Shown in pieces: positions 7,647-15,850 of a stretch of DNA of 27,025 bases. The stretch is from contig CAYPMK010000018.1 in assembly GCA_964411885.1 (NCBI GenBank), forward strand, positions 1 to 27,025, written 5' to 3'. The DNA is from JAKLHL01 sp964411885 (GTDB lineage Bacteria; Bdellovibrionota; JAFGOL01). Below the pieces are notes generated by a model, which was given only the letters and a program-made list of their open reading frames with translations, made no database searches and was not told the origin of the DNA. Position 1 is the stretch's first letter; each line of letters opens with the position of its first letter. A program made the position numbers and the translations under genes.

Positions 7647-9680
7647 TTAAACGATCTTTTCCCTTGTATCATATCTGGGAATATTAACAATTACTTTGGT
7701 CCATGTTGGGCCTTTAGAAGGGTCTCCATTGGACTCCACCTTTATATCCCCAGAATGCATCTTTATTATTCCATAACTAACAGGGAGCCCCAAGCCAGTT
7801 CCCTTACCAAACTGTTTTGTAGTAAAGAATGGATCAAATATCCTTTCAATATATTTTGGAGAAATACCAGCACCAGTGTCTTCAATTATGATAGAAAACA
7901 TGTTCTTGTCGCCTGTAAAAGTTATTTTTAATTTATTACAAGTCTCTTTTTTTGTTTCTTCTATTGCATCTACAGCATTATTTATAAGGTTTATAAGGAC
8001 CTGAGAGAACTGGTCCCTATCCAGTTCTACCATTGGATCATCCTCAAGTTTATTGATTATGTTTATCTCTATGTCTTTTGGGATATTAAGCATTTCTATA
8101 CATCTTTGAACAAGTTCAGATATATCTACTGGCGTTTTAACCACCCTGTTCTGTCTTGCAAAATCTAAAAGCTCAGAGACTATTTTCTTACATCTATCTG
8201 CCTGTTCAACTATCATCTGTATATCGTCTTTCATCCCTTCACTTGTTTGACACTGTTCTTTTAGTATATGTGCATACATAAGAATAATGCCCAAGGGATT
8301 ATTTATCTCGTGCGCTATTCCTGCGGCAAGTTGTCCCATACTTGCTAATTTATCTCTGTGGTCTAAAGCTTCTTTAACACTTTTTATCTCGCTAAAAGAA
8401 CGTTCAAGACTTGTTACAGTCTCTTTTAGTTTTTCTATTGTATAAGGAAGACACATCTCGCTTTCTGCAGTCCCGTGGAATATAGCAGAGGCATGTTCTC
8501 TACATGACTCATAACCACAGGCACCACAATTCAATTCGTCTTCTTTTGAATGCTTACCCATACGTTCAAGTATTTCATCTATTTTATCGTCAGATGGTGG
8601 CACTATCCTTTGGTCATTAGGTTCAAATTCACAGCTAAGGTCTATATTTGAATATTTCTTTATGTCTTTTGACCATTTCTCTTTATCAAGCTTTTTTATT
8701 TTCTCGTTAACGTAGACACTAACCTTGTTTCTTCTTTTATACATCGGTATAAAATTATTTATACCAGCACCCATTACACAGCCTTCACAACAAAGTGTTT
8801 CTAATAAGCTGGTACTAAGACTTTCTTTCTCAAATTCCTTTATTGCATCAACAAAATTAACCCTTCCATCTGCAACCACAACATTACCTTCTACAAGGTC
8901 CTCTTTGATATCTGCAGATTGCAATAATCCTCTGCTTACTGCATACAAAGCACCCTTACTGGCAGATGGTTCATCAAAGTCAGCCTCGCCGCAGTTATAT
9001 CTGTCTATTCCCAGTGAATCAAAAAAATCCCTTAATTCAACAAAGGTCATTACCTCATCTATCTCACCATCATAACCTTTCTTTTCTTTCTCGCCTTTCT
9101 TAGCAACACAAGGTCCTATGAAAACCAACTTGGCTTTCTTACCATATAGCTTTCTTAATACTCTCGCCGTAGCTATCATAGGAGAAACTATTGGAGCAAG
9201 ATGTGGCACTAGTTCTGGATAATATTTTTCAACATAAGCTACTATTGATGGACAAGTAGTGGCTATATACGACTTGTCAGGATTCGATACCAAAAGTTTC
9301 TTGTACGCTAATGATACTAGATCTGCTCCAAAACCAACTTCATGCACATGATCAAAACCAAGTTTTTTTAAAGCCCCTACCATCCTTTTATGATCTACAT
9401 CGTGAAACTCTGCAGGAAAACTTGGAGCAACCATAGCTATTTTTTTATCTTTGCTCTGTAAAATAGTCCTAACATTATCTAAAGAAGAAAGAACTCTTTT
9501 TGCTTTTTGACTGCAAACCTTAACACAATTCCCACAACCAATACAGCGTGCACCCATTATCTCTGCCTGACCATCACGAATCCTTATTGCCTTTGCAGGA
9601 CATTCCCTTACACAGGTAAAGCATACCCTGCATTTTTCTCTAATGGTCTCCACTACGTTCTTTCCGTTAGACAGTTTCAT
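7647..9680 (-). CDS. [FeFe]-hydrogenase-like sensor histidine kinase
   Basis: A 677-residue soluble fusion. Residues 15-60 are a 2[4Fe-4S] ferredoxin domain (CxxCxxCxxxC twice: C17, C20, C23, C27 and C46, C49, C52, C56). Residues 78-310 are an [FeFe]-hydrogenase H-domain. Its four H-cluster cysteines are present in degenerate motifs: ATTCPS (C143), GPCVAKKGE (C191) and CCEGC (C297, C301). The usual proton-relay cysteine is a threonine. C385, C388, C393 and C410 form a further Fe-S motif, as in PF04060 domains. A helical linker (415-445) leads to a kinase with H-box AHEINNP (H457), NLINNAVDA, DTGAGI and GKGTGLGL. Such proteins are thought to sense H2 or redox state and signal by phosphorylation; they are not thought to be bulk catalysts. 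It lies 2 bp after hydA and 12 bp before the receivers. Confidence 0.9.
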   Translation of the reverse strand: MKLSNGKNVVETIREKCRVCFTCVRECPAKAIRIRDGQAEIMGARCIGCGNCVKVCSQKAKRVLSSLDNVRTILQSKDKKIAMVAPSFPAEFHDVDHKRMVGALKKLGFDHVHEVGFGADLVSLAYKKLLVSNPDKSYIATTCPSIVAYVEKYYPELVPHLAPIVSPMIATARVLRKLYGKKAKLVFIGPCVAKKGEKEKKGYDGEIDEVMTFVELRDFFDSLGIDRYNCGEADFDEPSASKGALYAVSRGLLQSADIKEDLVEGNVVVADGRVNFVDAIKEFEKESLSTSLLETLCCEGCVMGAGINNFIPMYKRRNKVSVYVNEKIKKLDKEKWSKDIKKYSNIDLSCEFEPNDQRIVPPSDDKIDEILERMGKHSKEDELNCGACGYESCREHASAIFHGTAESEMCLPYTIEKLKETVTSLERSFSEIKSVKEALDHRDKLASMGQLAAGIAHEINNPLGIILMYAHILKEQCQTSEGMKDDIQMIVEQADRCKKIVSELLDFARQNRVVKTPVDISELVQRCIEMLNIPKDIEINIINKLEDDPMVELDRDQFSQVLINLINNAVDAIEETKKETCNKLKITFTGDKNMFSIIIEDTGAGISPKYIERIFDPFFTTKQFGKGTGLGLPVSYGIIKMHSGDIKVESNGDPSKGPTWTKVIVNIPRYDTREKIV

Positions 9681-9682
9681 AT

Positions 9683-11404
9683 TTAATAGTTGGTTTTCCT
9701 TTTCTTATATTTAGTATGTAAAAGTTTGTGGCTCTTTTCACCTAGTGGTTCTCCAAGAAAATCCCTATAAAGATTCTTAATGGACTCGTTGTTATGAGAG
9801 CATCTAACTTTGCTATCCTTATCTATCTTATAAAGGCTCTTCATTCTTTGTGCTATTTTGTTCTTATCCAGACCATAAGGCTGTCCACCGCCGGCAATAC
9901 ATCCCCCAGGACAAGTCATTACTTCCATAAAATGTATTTGCTTTTTGCCTGCCTTAATATCTTCTAACATTTTTTTTGCATTACCAAGACCACTAACAGC
10001 CGCTATATTAAGTTCAAGATCCCCTATCTTAATAGTTGTTTCTTTTATACCCTCTAAATCCCTTACTTGCTTCACTTCAAAATTTTCCATCTCTTTGCCT
10101 GTTATAAGAAAGTGTGCTGTTCTTAGTGCAGCTTCCATAACTCCACCAGAAACGCCAAAAATCTTTCCTGCAGAACTTCTTACACCGAATGGATTATCTG
10201 ATTCTTCTGGTTCTAGGGATTGAAAATCTATATGAAACATCTTGAATAATTTTGCCAATTCTCTTGTTGTTATTGCTAGATCTATATCTGGCACACCATG
10301 TTCAGAGGCCATTTCTTTTCTTTCTGCTTCAAATTTTTTGGCTGTACAAGGCATAATACTTACACTGAATATTTTCTTAGGATCTATTCCGTTCTTTGGT
10401 GCAAAATAATTTTTTATAACAGAACCCAACATCTGCTGAGGGCTTTTGCATGATGATATGTTGTCTATGAATTCTGGATAGAACTGTTCAACATATTTAA
10501 CCCATCCCGGAGAACAACTAGTAAACATTGGAATTTTTCCACCATTTTTTATTCTATGAACAAGCTCGCTGGCTTCTTCCATTATGGTAAGATCTGCAGA
10601 AAAAGCTGTATCAAATACTTTTTTAAAACCCAGTTTTCTTAATGCCGCATTCAATACTCCTGCAACATCTGTACCTTCTTTATAACCAAAATATTCGCCA
10701 ATGGTAACAGATACACTCGGTGCATGTTGAACAACTACAACTTTCTCTGGGTCCATTAAAGCACTAATTAGTTCTTTTATATTGCTATGCTCTGTAAGTG
10801 CTCCTGTAGGACACACTCTTACACATTGTCCACAATTAATACAACTTGAAAGGTTTAAACCCTGATTGAAGGCTGGAGCAACAACAGATTTACTACCTCT
10901 ACCAACAAAATCTATAGCAGAAACACCCTGAACCTCTTCACATACTCTTACACAACGTCCACAAAGTATGCATTTAGATGAATCCTTAACTATGGATACA
11001 CTGGAATTATCTATTCTGTAGTCTGGTTTCTTGGCGGTATATCTTCTTTCACTTATACCAAGTTCTTCTGATAGGGACTGAAGTTCACAGAAACCGTTCC
11101 TTTCACAATACAAACAATCATCAGGATGACTGGCCAATAACAATTCTATTATGGTTTTTCTTGCCCTTAACACTCTCGGAGAGTGAGTTTTAACTTTCAT
11201 CCCTTCTCTAACTTCAACAGCACAGCTAGGCACAAGGTTCTTATCTCCTTCTACCTCAACAACACACATTCTGCAGGCACCAGAAGGAAAGACATCTTCC
11301 ATATGACAAAGTGTTGGGATAGTTATGCCAACATCCTTTAGTGCATCTAATAATGTTTGTCCTTTTTTTACCTCTATATTATTGCCATTAACTTCTATTT
11401 TCAT
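9683..11404 (-). CDS. hydA: [FeFe] hydrogenase catalytic subunit HydA (HydABC type)
   Basis: The 573-residue catalytic subunit of a cytoplasmic NAD(H)-linked hydrogenase. Domains in order: plant-type [2Fe-2S] (C33, C44, C47, C61), His-Cys [4Fe-4S] (H93, C97, C100, C106), 2[4Fe-4S] ferredoxin (C145-C155 and C188-C198), H-domain (about 220-510) and the small-subunit tail. The H-cluster motifs are TSCSPGW (295-301), MPCTAKKFE (C353) and MEVMTCPGGC (C498, C502). The second Cys of the usual TSCCPGW is Ser298. It starts 3 bp after hydB and ends 2 bp before the sensor kinase. HydABC enzymes of this form often bifurcate electrons between NADH and reduced ferredoxin, and that is the expected role. Direction and ferredoxin use cannot be proved from sequence. 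Confidence 0.93.
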   Translation of the reverse strand: MKIEVNGNNIEVKKGQTLLDALKDVGITIPTLCHMEDVFPSGACRMCVVEVEGDKNLVPSCAVEVREGMKVKTHSPRVLRARKTIIELLLASHPDDCLYCERNGFCELQSLSEELGISERRYTAKKPDYRIDNSSVSIVKDSSKCILCGRCVRVCEEVQGVSAIDFVGRGSKSVVAPAFNQGLNLSSCINCGQCVRVCPTGALTEHSNIKELISALMDPEKVVVVQHAPSVSVTIGEYFGYKEGTDVAGVLNAALRKLGFKKVFDTAFSADLTIMEEASELVHRIKNGGKIPMFTSCSPGWVKYVEQFYPEFIDNISSCKSPQQMLGSVIKNYFAPKNGIDPKKIFSVSIMPCTAKKFEAERKEMASEHGVPDIDLAITTRELAKLFKMFHIDFQSLEPEESDNPFGVRSSAGKIFGVSGGVMEAALRTAHFLITGKEMENFEVKQVRDLEGIKETTIKIGDLELNIAAVSGLGNAKKMLEDIKAGKKQIHFMEVMTCPGGCIAGGGQPYGLDKNKIAQRMKSLYKIDKDSKVRCSHNNESIKNLYRDFLGEPLGEKSHKLLHTKYKKRKTNY

Positions 11405-11407
11405 TAC

Positions 11408-13417
11408 TTACTCCTCGTTGTTCCCTGTTTTAATAACAGCGCTAAATTTACAAGCATCCATACAAGCACCACATTTAATACATTTATCTTGCACTATGTA
11501 ATGAGGACTTTTTACAGCTCCCATAATTGCATCGTTTGGACATTTTTTTGCACAGATAGTACAACCCTTACACTTTTCAGCATCTATCTTAAAAGAAATA
11601 AGCTCGGTACACACTCCTGCAGGACAAGTACGTCCAAATATATGTGCTTCGTATTCATCCTCGAACCACCTTAGTGTGCTAAGTACAGGATTAGGAGCTG
11701 AATTACCAAGACCACAAAGACTGGTGTCTTGAATTACCTCTGCCAGACTTTTTAACATTACCACACCCTTAAACCTATCCAAGGCGTCATATCCCTGTTC
11801 AGATTTATTACCACGAGTTATTTTCTCTAATATCTCATACATCCTCTTAGTACCCTCACGGCAAGGAATACACTTTCCACAACTTTCTCTTTGTATAAAA
11901 TCCATAAAGAATTTTGCAACATCCACCATACAGGTATTCTCGTCCATAACTACAAGACCACCAGAACCCATCATGGCACCAATTGCTTTTAAAGACTCAT
12001 AATCTATTTGTATGTCTATGTGTGATGTTGGTACACAGCCTCCAGAAGGACCACCTATCTGCACAGCCTTGAACTGTTTATTATCGGGGATACCATCTCC
12101 AATACTGTAGACAATGTCCCTTATACTAGTTCCCATTGCAACTTCTACAAGACCAGTTCTGTTCACTTTCCCAGAAAGTGCAAATACCTTGGTTCCCTTA
12201 GTCGAATCTGTACCAACAGCATTAAACCAATCTGCACCATTCCTTATGATTAGAGCTACATTAGCCAAGGTTTCTACGTTATTAATAACAGTAGGCTTAC
12301 CAAAAAGACCACTTACAGCAGGATACGGTGGACGAGGTCTTGGCATCCCACGTTTACCCTCTATACTGTGTATCAAGGCAGTCTCTTCTCCACACACAAA
12401 AGCCCCTGCTCCTTTCTTTATTATGATATCCAAATTAAAACCGCTATCGAGTATGTTCTCTCCAAGAAGACCAGCCTTCTTAGCATCGTCTATTGCCTTG
12501 TTTAACCTTCTTATCGCAAGAGGATACTCAGCCCTTATATAAACATAGGCAGTACTAGCACCAATTGCATATGACGCTATTATAAGACCTTCTAAAAGTC
12601 TGTGTGGATCTCCTTCTATTACTGCTCTATCCATGAACGCACCGGGATCTCCTTCATCGGCGTTACATACAAAATATTTTTTGTTCGATTCAGTGTTAAG
12701 TGCGAATTTCCATTTCTTACCAGTTAAAAACCCACCACCACCACGACCCCTTAATCCACTTTTCTCTATAACGTCGCAGATCTCTTTTGAAGTGTGTTGA
12801 GACAAAGCTTTTGAAAGTGCCTTATAACCATCATGAGCCATATATTCATCTATACTTGTAGGGTCTATAACTCCACAATTCTCTAACACCCATCTTGTTT
12901 GGTTCTTAAAGAAACTGTGCTCTTTCATTAGCGGAACATTATTCCAACTAGATAATTTTTCGTTACCAAATTGCACAAAAGCATAGTTAGATATGTCTTT
13001 ACCAGCAAATACAGCATCTAATATTTTATCGACATTCTTATCCGTTACCTTTGAAAAAGACACTCTTTTCTTGCCCGGTAACTGAACGTCCATTATTGGT
13101 TCTTCTGAACAAAGTCCAATACAACCAACTTCTATTATTTCTACATCAAGCCCTTTATTTTTTATGTAGCTCTTTATTTGAGCGAGTGTTTTTAACGCTC
13201 CAGCACCAAGTCCACAGGTACCAGTACCAATGAATAACACTGGTTTTTTAACATCATCCCTCTTTAAAGAATTTATGTGAGAGCTTAACTTACTCTTACA
13301 TTTGTCATCTTCGTGGCAAAAAGGTCCTTCGCTTCTACATTGAACAAAGCCAGCACAAGGATCACTACTTGTATTGCCACATTTATCGCAACATTTGTCT
13401 ACAACGCTGAAAGCCAT
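11408..13417 (-). CDS. hydB: NADH-binding hydrogenase subunit HydB (NuoF-like)
   Basis: The 669-residue flavoprotein subunit that passes electrons between NAD(H) and HydA. Residues 1-45 are an extra Cys-rich stretch (C9, C10, C13, C21, C27, C34, C40). A thioredoxin-like [2Fe-2S] domain follows (C68, C99, C103). Then comes the NuoF-type FMN/NADH core with GLRGRGGGGF (221-230), CNADEGDPGAFMDR and a GAGAFVCGEETAL loop. An ESCGKCIPCREG [4Fe-4S] site and a C-terminal 2[4Fe-4S] ferredoxin domain (CKGCTICAKKC and CIKCGACMDAC) complete it. Length and order match HydB/HndC-type subunits. A GGTG-type ribosome-binding site precedes the ATG. It is separated from hydC by 2 bp and from hydA by 3 bp, so the three subunits are made from one message. 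Confidence 0.93.
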   Translation of the reverse strand: MAFSVVDKCCDKCGNTSSDPCAGFVQCRSEGPFCHEDDKCKSKLSSHINSLKRDDVKKPVLFIGTGTCGLGAGALKTLAQIKSYIKNKGLDVEIIEVGCIGLCSEEPIMDVQLPGKKRVSFSKVTDKNVDKILDAVFAGKDISNYAFVQFGNEKLSSWNNVPLMKEHSFFKNQTRWVLENCGVIDPTSIDEYMAHDGYKALSKALSQHTSKEICDVIEKSGLRGRGGGGFLTGKKWKFALNTESNKKYFVCNADEGDPGAFMDRAVIEGDPHRLLEGLIIASYAIGASTAYVYIRAEYPLAIRRLNKAIDDAKKAGLLGENILDSGFNLDIIIKKGAGAFVCGEETALIHSIEGKRGMPRPRPPYPAVSGLFGKPTVINNVETLANVALIIRNGADWFNAVGTDSTKGTKVFALSGKVNRTGLVEVAMGTSIRDIVYSIGDGIPDNKQFKAVQIGGPSGGCVPTSHIDIQIDYESLKAIGAMMGSGGLVVMDENTCMVDVAKFFMDFIQRESCGKCIPCREGTKRMYEILEKITRGNKSEQGYDALDRFKGVVMLKSLAEVIQDTSLCGLGNSAPNPVLSTLRWFEDEYEAHIFGRTCPAGVCTELISFKIDAEKCKGCTICAKKCPNDAIMGAVKSPHYIVQDKCIKCGACMDACKFSAVIKTGNNEE

Positions 13418-13419
13418 TT

Positions 13420-13881
13420 TTATTCACCTTTCTCCTTTTTTTCTCTGTAAGAATCTATTATTTTTTCTATACTGTCTGGTGTTACTCCTGCATAATATTC
13501 CCCATTTATGCAAACTACAGGAGCTAAACTACATGCTCCAACACAGGCCACAACCTCTAAACTAAAAAGACCATCCCTTGTTGTTTGACCTGCATCTATC
13601 TTTAGTTCCCTCTTTAATGCATCCAAGACCTTTATAGAACCCTTAACATGACACGCTGTACCTCTACAAACCTGTATCTGATATTTACCGGGTTGATTAA
13701 ACTTGAATTGATTATAAAAACTGGCGACCCCATATATTTTTGAGAGAGGAAGGTTAAGGAACCTGCTAACAGAAAGCAAAGAATCAAAAGATAAAAAACC
13801 TTCTTTTTCCTGTAGATCCTGAAGTATGGGTATTAACGAATCCCTTCCTGCGTTCTTATATTTTGCAAAAATACTTTCCAT
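13420..13881 (-). CDS. hydC: Hydrogenase [2Fe-2S] subunit HydC (NuoE-like)
   Basis: A 153-residue thioredoxin-fold [2Fe-2S] protein of the NuoE/HydC family and the smallest subunit of the HydABC complex. The cluster ligands are C72 and C77 (CRGTAC) and C113 and C117 (CVGAC), in the family's Cx4C...Cx3C pattern. The N-terminal helical part (LIPILQDLQEKEGFLS, GVASFYNQF) is typical of NuoE. AGGAGG sits four bases before the ATG. It lies 8 bp after rex and 2 bp before hydB, placing the complex directly under the Rex-controlled promoter. Confidence 0.93.
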   Translation of the reverse strand: MESIFAKYKNAGRDSLIPILQDLQEKEGFLSFDSLLSVSRFLNLPLSKIYGVASFYNQFKFNQPGKYQIQVCRGTACHVKGSIKVLDALKRELKIDAGQTTRDGLFSLEVVACVGACSLAPVVCINGEYYAGVTPDSIEKIIDSYREKKEKGE

Positions 13882-13889
13882 TGCGCCTC

Positions 13890-14510
13890 CTACTTTTTCT
13901 TGCCTGCTGAAAAATATATTACTTTTTCCATATTCATAGTTATATCTACGTCCTCTACAAAAACATCTGCAGGGACCTTTAATCTAGTCGGTGCAAAGTT
14001 CAATATACCGCGTATACCATTCTCTACGAGTATATCTGCTATACTCTGAGCATCTGTTGCTGGAACAGAAAGTATAGCCGTTTTAACATTGTTCTCTACT
14101 ACGATATTCTTAAGGTCATCCATTGTGTAACATCTTGAATTGTTAATAACCCTACCAGTTTTTGTTTCATCCTTATCAAAACTTGCTATTATCTTTATGT
14201 GTGATTTACCATCTCTAAAATAAGACAACAAAGCTCTACCTATATTACCCACACCAACTAAAATCACATCTATGATCTTTTCTGTATTAAAGAAGCTATC
14301 AATATGTTTTATTAGCTCACTAACATCATAACCCTTTTGTGGACTACCATTATAACCAAGTATCATAAGATCTCTTCTTACCTGCGCAGGAGTACTCCTG
14401 ACCATCTCTGCCAGTTGATGAGAATAAACATTATCTACACCGTCTTCTTTTGCTATTTTAAGAAATCTTCTATAGAGGCTGAGCCTAGCTACTGTTTTTT
14501 CTGGCGTCAT
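13890..14510 (-). CDS. rex: Redox-sensing transcriptional repressor Rex
   Basis: A 206-residue Rex-family repressor. Rex dimers bind DNA when NADH is low and release it when the NADH/NAD+ ratio rises. The N-terminal winged helix covers about residues 10-65, with QLAEMVRSTPAQVRRDL. The Rossmann NAD(H) site has VGVGNIGRAL at about 85-94. The C-terminal helix is the domain-swapped arm. I chose the ATG at 14510, which has GAGG nine bases upstream and gives the normal family length. An in-frame ATG at 14567 would add 19 residues, but it lies upstream of the predicted transcription start and across the operator. Rex is the first gene of the hyd operon, with a Rex-like site at its own promoter, so it should repress itself and the hydrogenase. 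Confidence 0.92.
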   Translation of the reverse strand: MTPEKTVARLSLYRRFLKIAKEDGVDNVYSHQLAEMVRSTPAQVRRDLMILGYNGSPQKGYDVSELIKHIDSFFNTEKIIDVILVGVGNIGRALLSYFRDGKSHIKIIASFDKDETKTGRVINNSRCYTMDDLKNIVVENNVKTAILSVPATDAQSIADILVENGIRGILNFAPTRLKVPADVFVEDVDITMNMEKVIYFSAGKKK

Positions 14511-14526
14511 CTTTAATAACCTCGTT

Positions 14527-14544
14527 ATGTGATTTTTTTCACAA
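14527..14544 (-). promoter_or_regulatory. Rex operator at the rex-hydCBA promoter
   Basis: On the minus strand this reads TTGTGAAAAAAATCACAT. It differs from the Rex consensus TTGTGA-N6-TCACAA only in the last base. It lies just downstream of the predicted -10, over the expected start point (near 14543) and 17 bp before the rex ATG, a position where bound Rex would block RNA polymerase. Confidence 0.8.
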
Positions 14545-14549
14545 CACTT

Positions 14550-14579
14550 TATATAACATAGATACAATGACTATGTCAA
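14550..14579 (-). promoter_or_regulatory. rex-hydCBA operon promoter
   Basis: On the minus strand, a perfect -35 TTGACA (14579-14574) is followed after 18 bp by TATATA (14555-14550). Transcription would start near 14543, inside the Rex site. All eight genes down to 5711 follow with gaps of at most 12 bp, and I see no other strong promoter or hairpin terminator between them. Confidence 0.7.
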
Positions 14580-14585
14580 AGCATT

Positions 14586-14603
14586 TTGTTACAAAATTCA
14601 CAG
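14586..14603. promoter_or_regulatory. Second, weaker Rex-like site
   Basis: On the plus strand this reads TTGTTACAAAATTCACAG, one mismatch per half-site from TTGTGA-N6-TCACAA. It lies just upstream of the -35 of rex and downstream of the kbl stop. The spacing between the two site centres is 59 bp, nearly a whole number of helical turns. It could be an auxiliary site for cooperative Rex binding, or chance in AT-rich DNA. Confidence 0.4.
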
Positions 14604-14631
14604 CGTGAAAAGTCGAGCGTTTTTCTAATAT

Positions 14632-15837
14632 CTATTTAATAATATTATGTTTTTTGCCTATTTTAGTAAAAATATCTACTGCCTTTTCTAGATCTTTCTT
14701 GTCCAAAGAAGCTGACATTTGTGTACGTATTCTTGCTTGTCCTTGAGGAACTACCGGGTAGAAAAACCCAACCGCAAAAATACCTTCTGCATAAAGATCC
14801 TTGCTAAAATTCTGTGCAAGTTTTGCATCATAAAGCATTATTGGAACTATTGGAGTATTGCCGGGTTTTAATTCAAACCCTGCAGCCTCTAATGATGTAC
14901 GCCAGAACTTAGTTAACATTTCTAACTTATCCCTTCTTTCTGTACTCTGAGACAGAATATCAAGAACTTTCAACGTTGCTGTAACAACAGCCGGCATAAG
15001 TGCATTACTAAAAAGATACGGACGACCTCTTTGTTTTAATAATTCTATTATTTCTTTCTTCCCAGCTATACATCCACCAGTAGCACCACCAAGAGCTTTA
15101 CCAAAAGTAGTGGTTATAATATCTACCTTATCCATAACATTAAAATGCTCATGCGTACCACGACCAGTCTTACCTATAAAACCAGTAGCATGAGAATCAT
15201 CTACGACAACCAGCGCACCATATTTTTCACCAAGCTCACAGATCTTGTCAAGCTTAGCCATATCCCCATCCATAGAAAAAACCCCATCAGTCATTATAAG
15301 TTTTATTCTTGCTGTGGTTGTACAAAGTTTTTCTTCCAACTCTTCCATGTTGGAATGCTCATATATATAACGTTGTGCTTTGCAAAGTCTTATCCCGTCT
15401 ATTATTGATGCATGAACTAATTTATCTGAGTATATAGCATCTTCTGCGGTCAAAATAGCCTCGAACAAGGCACCATTGGCATCAAAACATGAACCAAAGA
15501 GTATTGCATCCTCCATACCCAAGAATTTTGAGACCTTTCTTTCTAACTCCCTGTGTATGTCCTGTGTGCCACAAATAAACCTAACAGATGACATTCCATA
15601 ACCCCTAGACTCCAGGCCATCATGTGCCGCCTTAACAACGTCGGGATGTGAACTAAGACCAAGGTAATTATTTGCACAAAGATTTATTATGTTCTTTTCT
15701 GGAGCATCCTCTGGAAAACGAACCTTAACATTACCAGCCTGAGGTGATGTTATTATCCTTTCGTCTTTATAAAGGCCGTCATTCTTGATTGAATTAATTG
15801 TTTCTACATAATATTTTTTTACACTAGTATAAGACAT
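14632..15837 (-). CDS. kbl: Glycine C-acetyltransferase (2-amino-3-ketobutyrate CoA ligase)
   Basis: A PLP enzyme of the alpha-oxoamine synthase family. It splits 2-amino-3-oxobutyrate with CoA into glycine and acetyl-CoA, the second step of threonine breakdown. It has 401 residues, close to the usual 398. Visible motifs are NNYLGLSSHP (56-65), RFICGTQDIHRELE (86-99), VVDDSHATG (cofactor Asp213/His216) and the Schiff-base lysine in TTTFGKALGGATGG (K247). The start has GAGGAG upstream and lies 13 bp after the tdh stop, so the two pathway enzymes form one operon. 8-amino-7-oxononanoate synthase (BioF) is a relative, but the tdh neighbour and close Kbl motifs decide the call. I see no convincing terminator after it, so read-through into rex is possible. 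Confidence 0.94.
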   Translation of the reverse strand: MSYTSVKKYYVETINSIKNDGLYKDERIITSPQAGNVKVRFPEDAPEKNIINLCANNYLGLSSHPDVVKAAHDGLESRGYGMSSVRFICGTQDIHRELERKVSKFLGMEDAILFGSCFDANGALFEAILTAEDAIYSDKLVHASIIDGIRLCKAQRYIYEHSNMEELEEKLCTTTARIKLIMTDGVFSMDGDMAKLDKICELGEKYGALVVVDDSHATGFIGKTGRGTHEHFNVMDKVDIITTTFGKALGGATGGCIAGKKEIIELLKQRGRPYLFSNALMPAVVTATLKVLDILSQSTERRDKLEMLTKFWRTSLEAAGFELKPGNTPIVPIMLYDAKLAQNFSKDLYAEGIFAVGFFYPVVPQGQARIRTQMSASLDKKDLEKAVDIFTKIGKKHNIIK

Positions 15838-15850
15838 CGTTTTTCTCCTC

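Noticed and set aside
7252..7650. 132-codon plus-strand frame opposite the first receiver
   Set aside because: Complement of a conserved receiver domain; no independent coding evidence.
13204..13234. Missing fourth cysteine in the HydB thioredoxin-like [2Fe-2S] domain
   Set aside because: The GTCGLGAGA form with one cysteine before C99 and C103 is, as far as I recall, usual in HndC-type subunits, so it is not an anomaly.
14511..14567. N-terminal extension of Rex from the ATG at 14567
   Set aside because: It is unlike the family, overlaps the operator and lies upstream of the predicted transcript start; the ATG at 14510 has a good ribosome-binding site.
14604..14631. Terminator after kbl
   Set aside because: Only a weak AT-rich pairing (GAAAA/TTTTC) is seen, with no GC stem followed by a T run.
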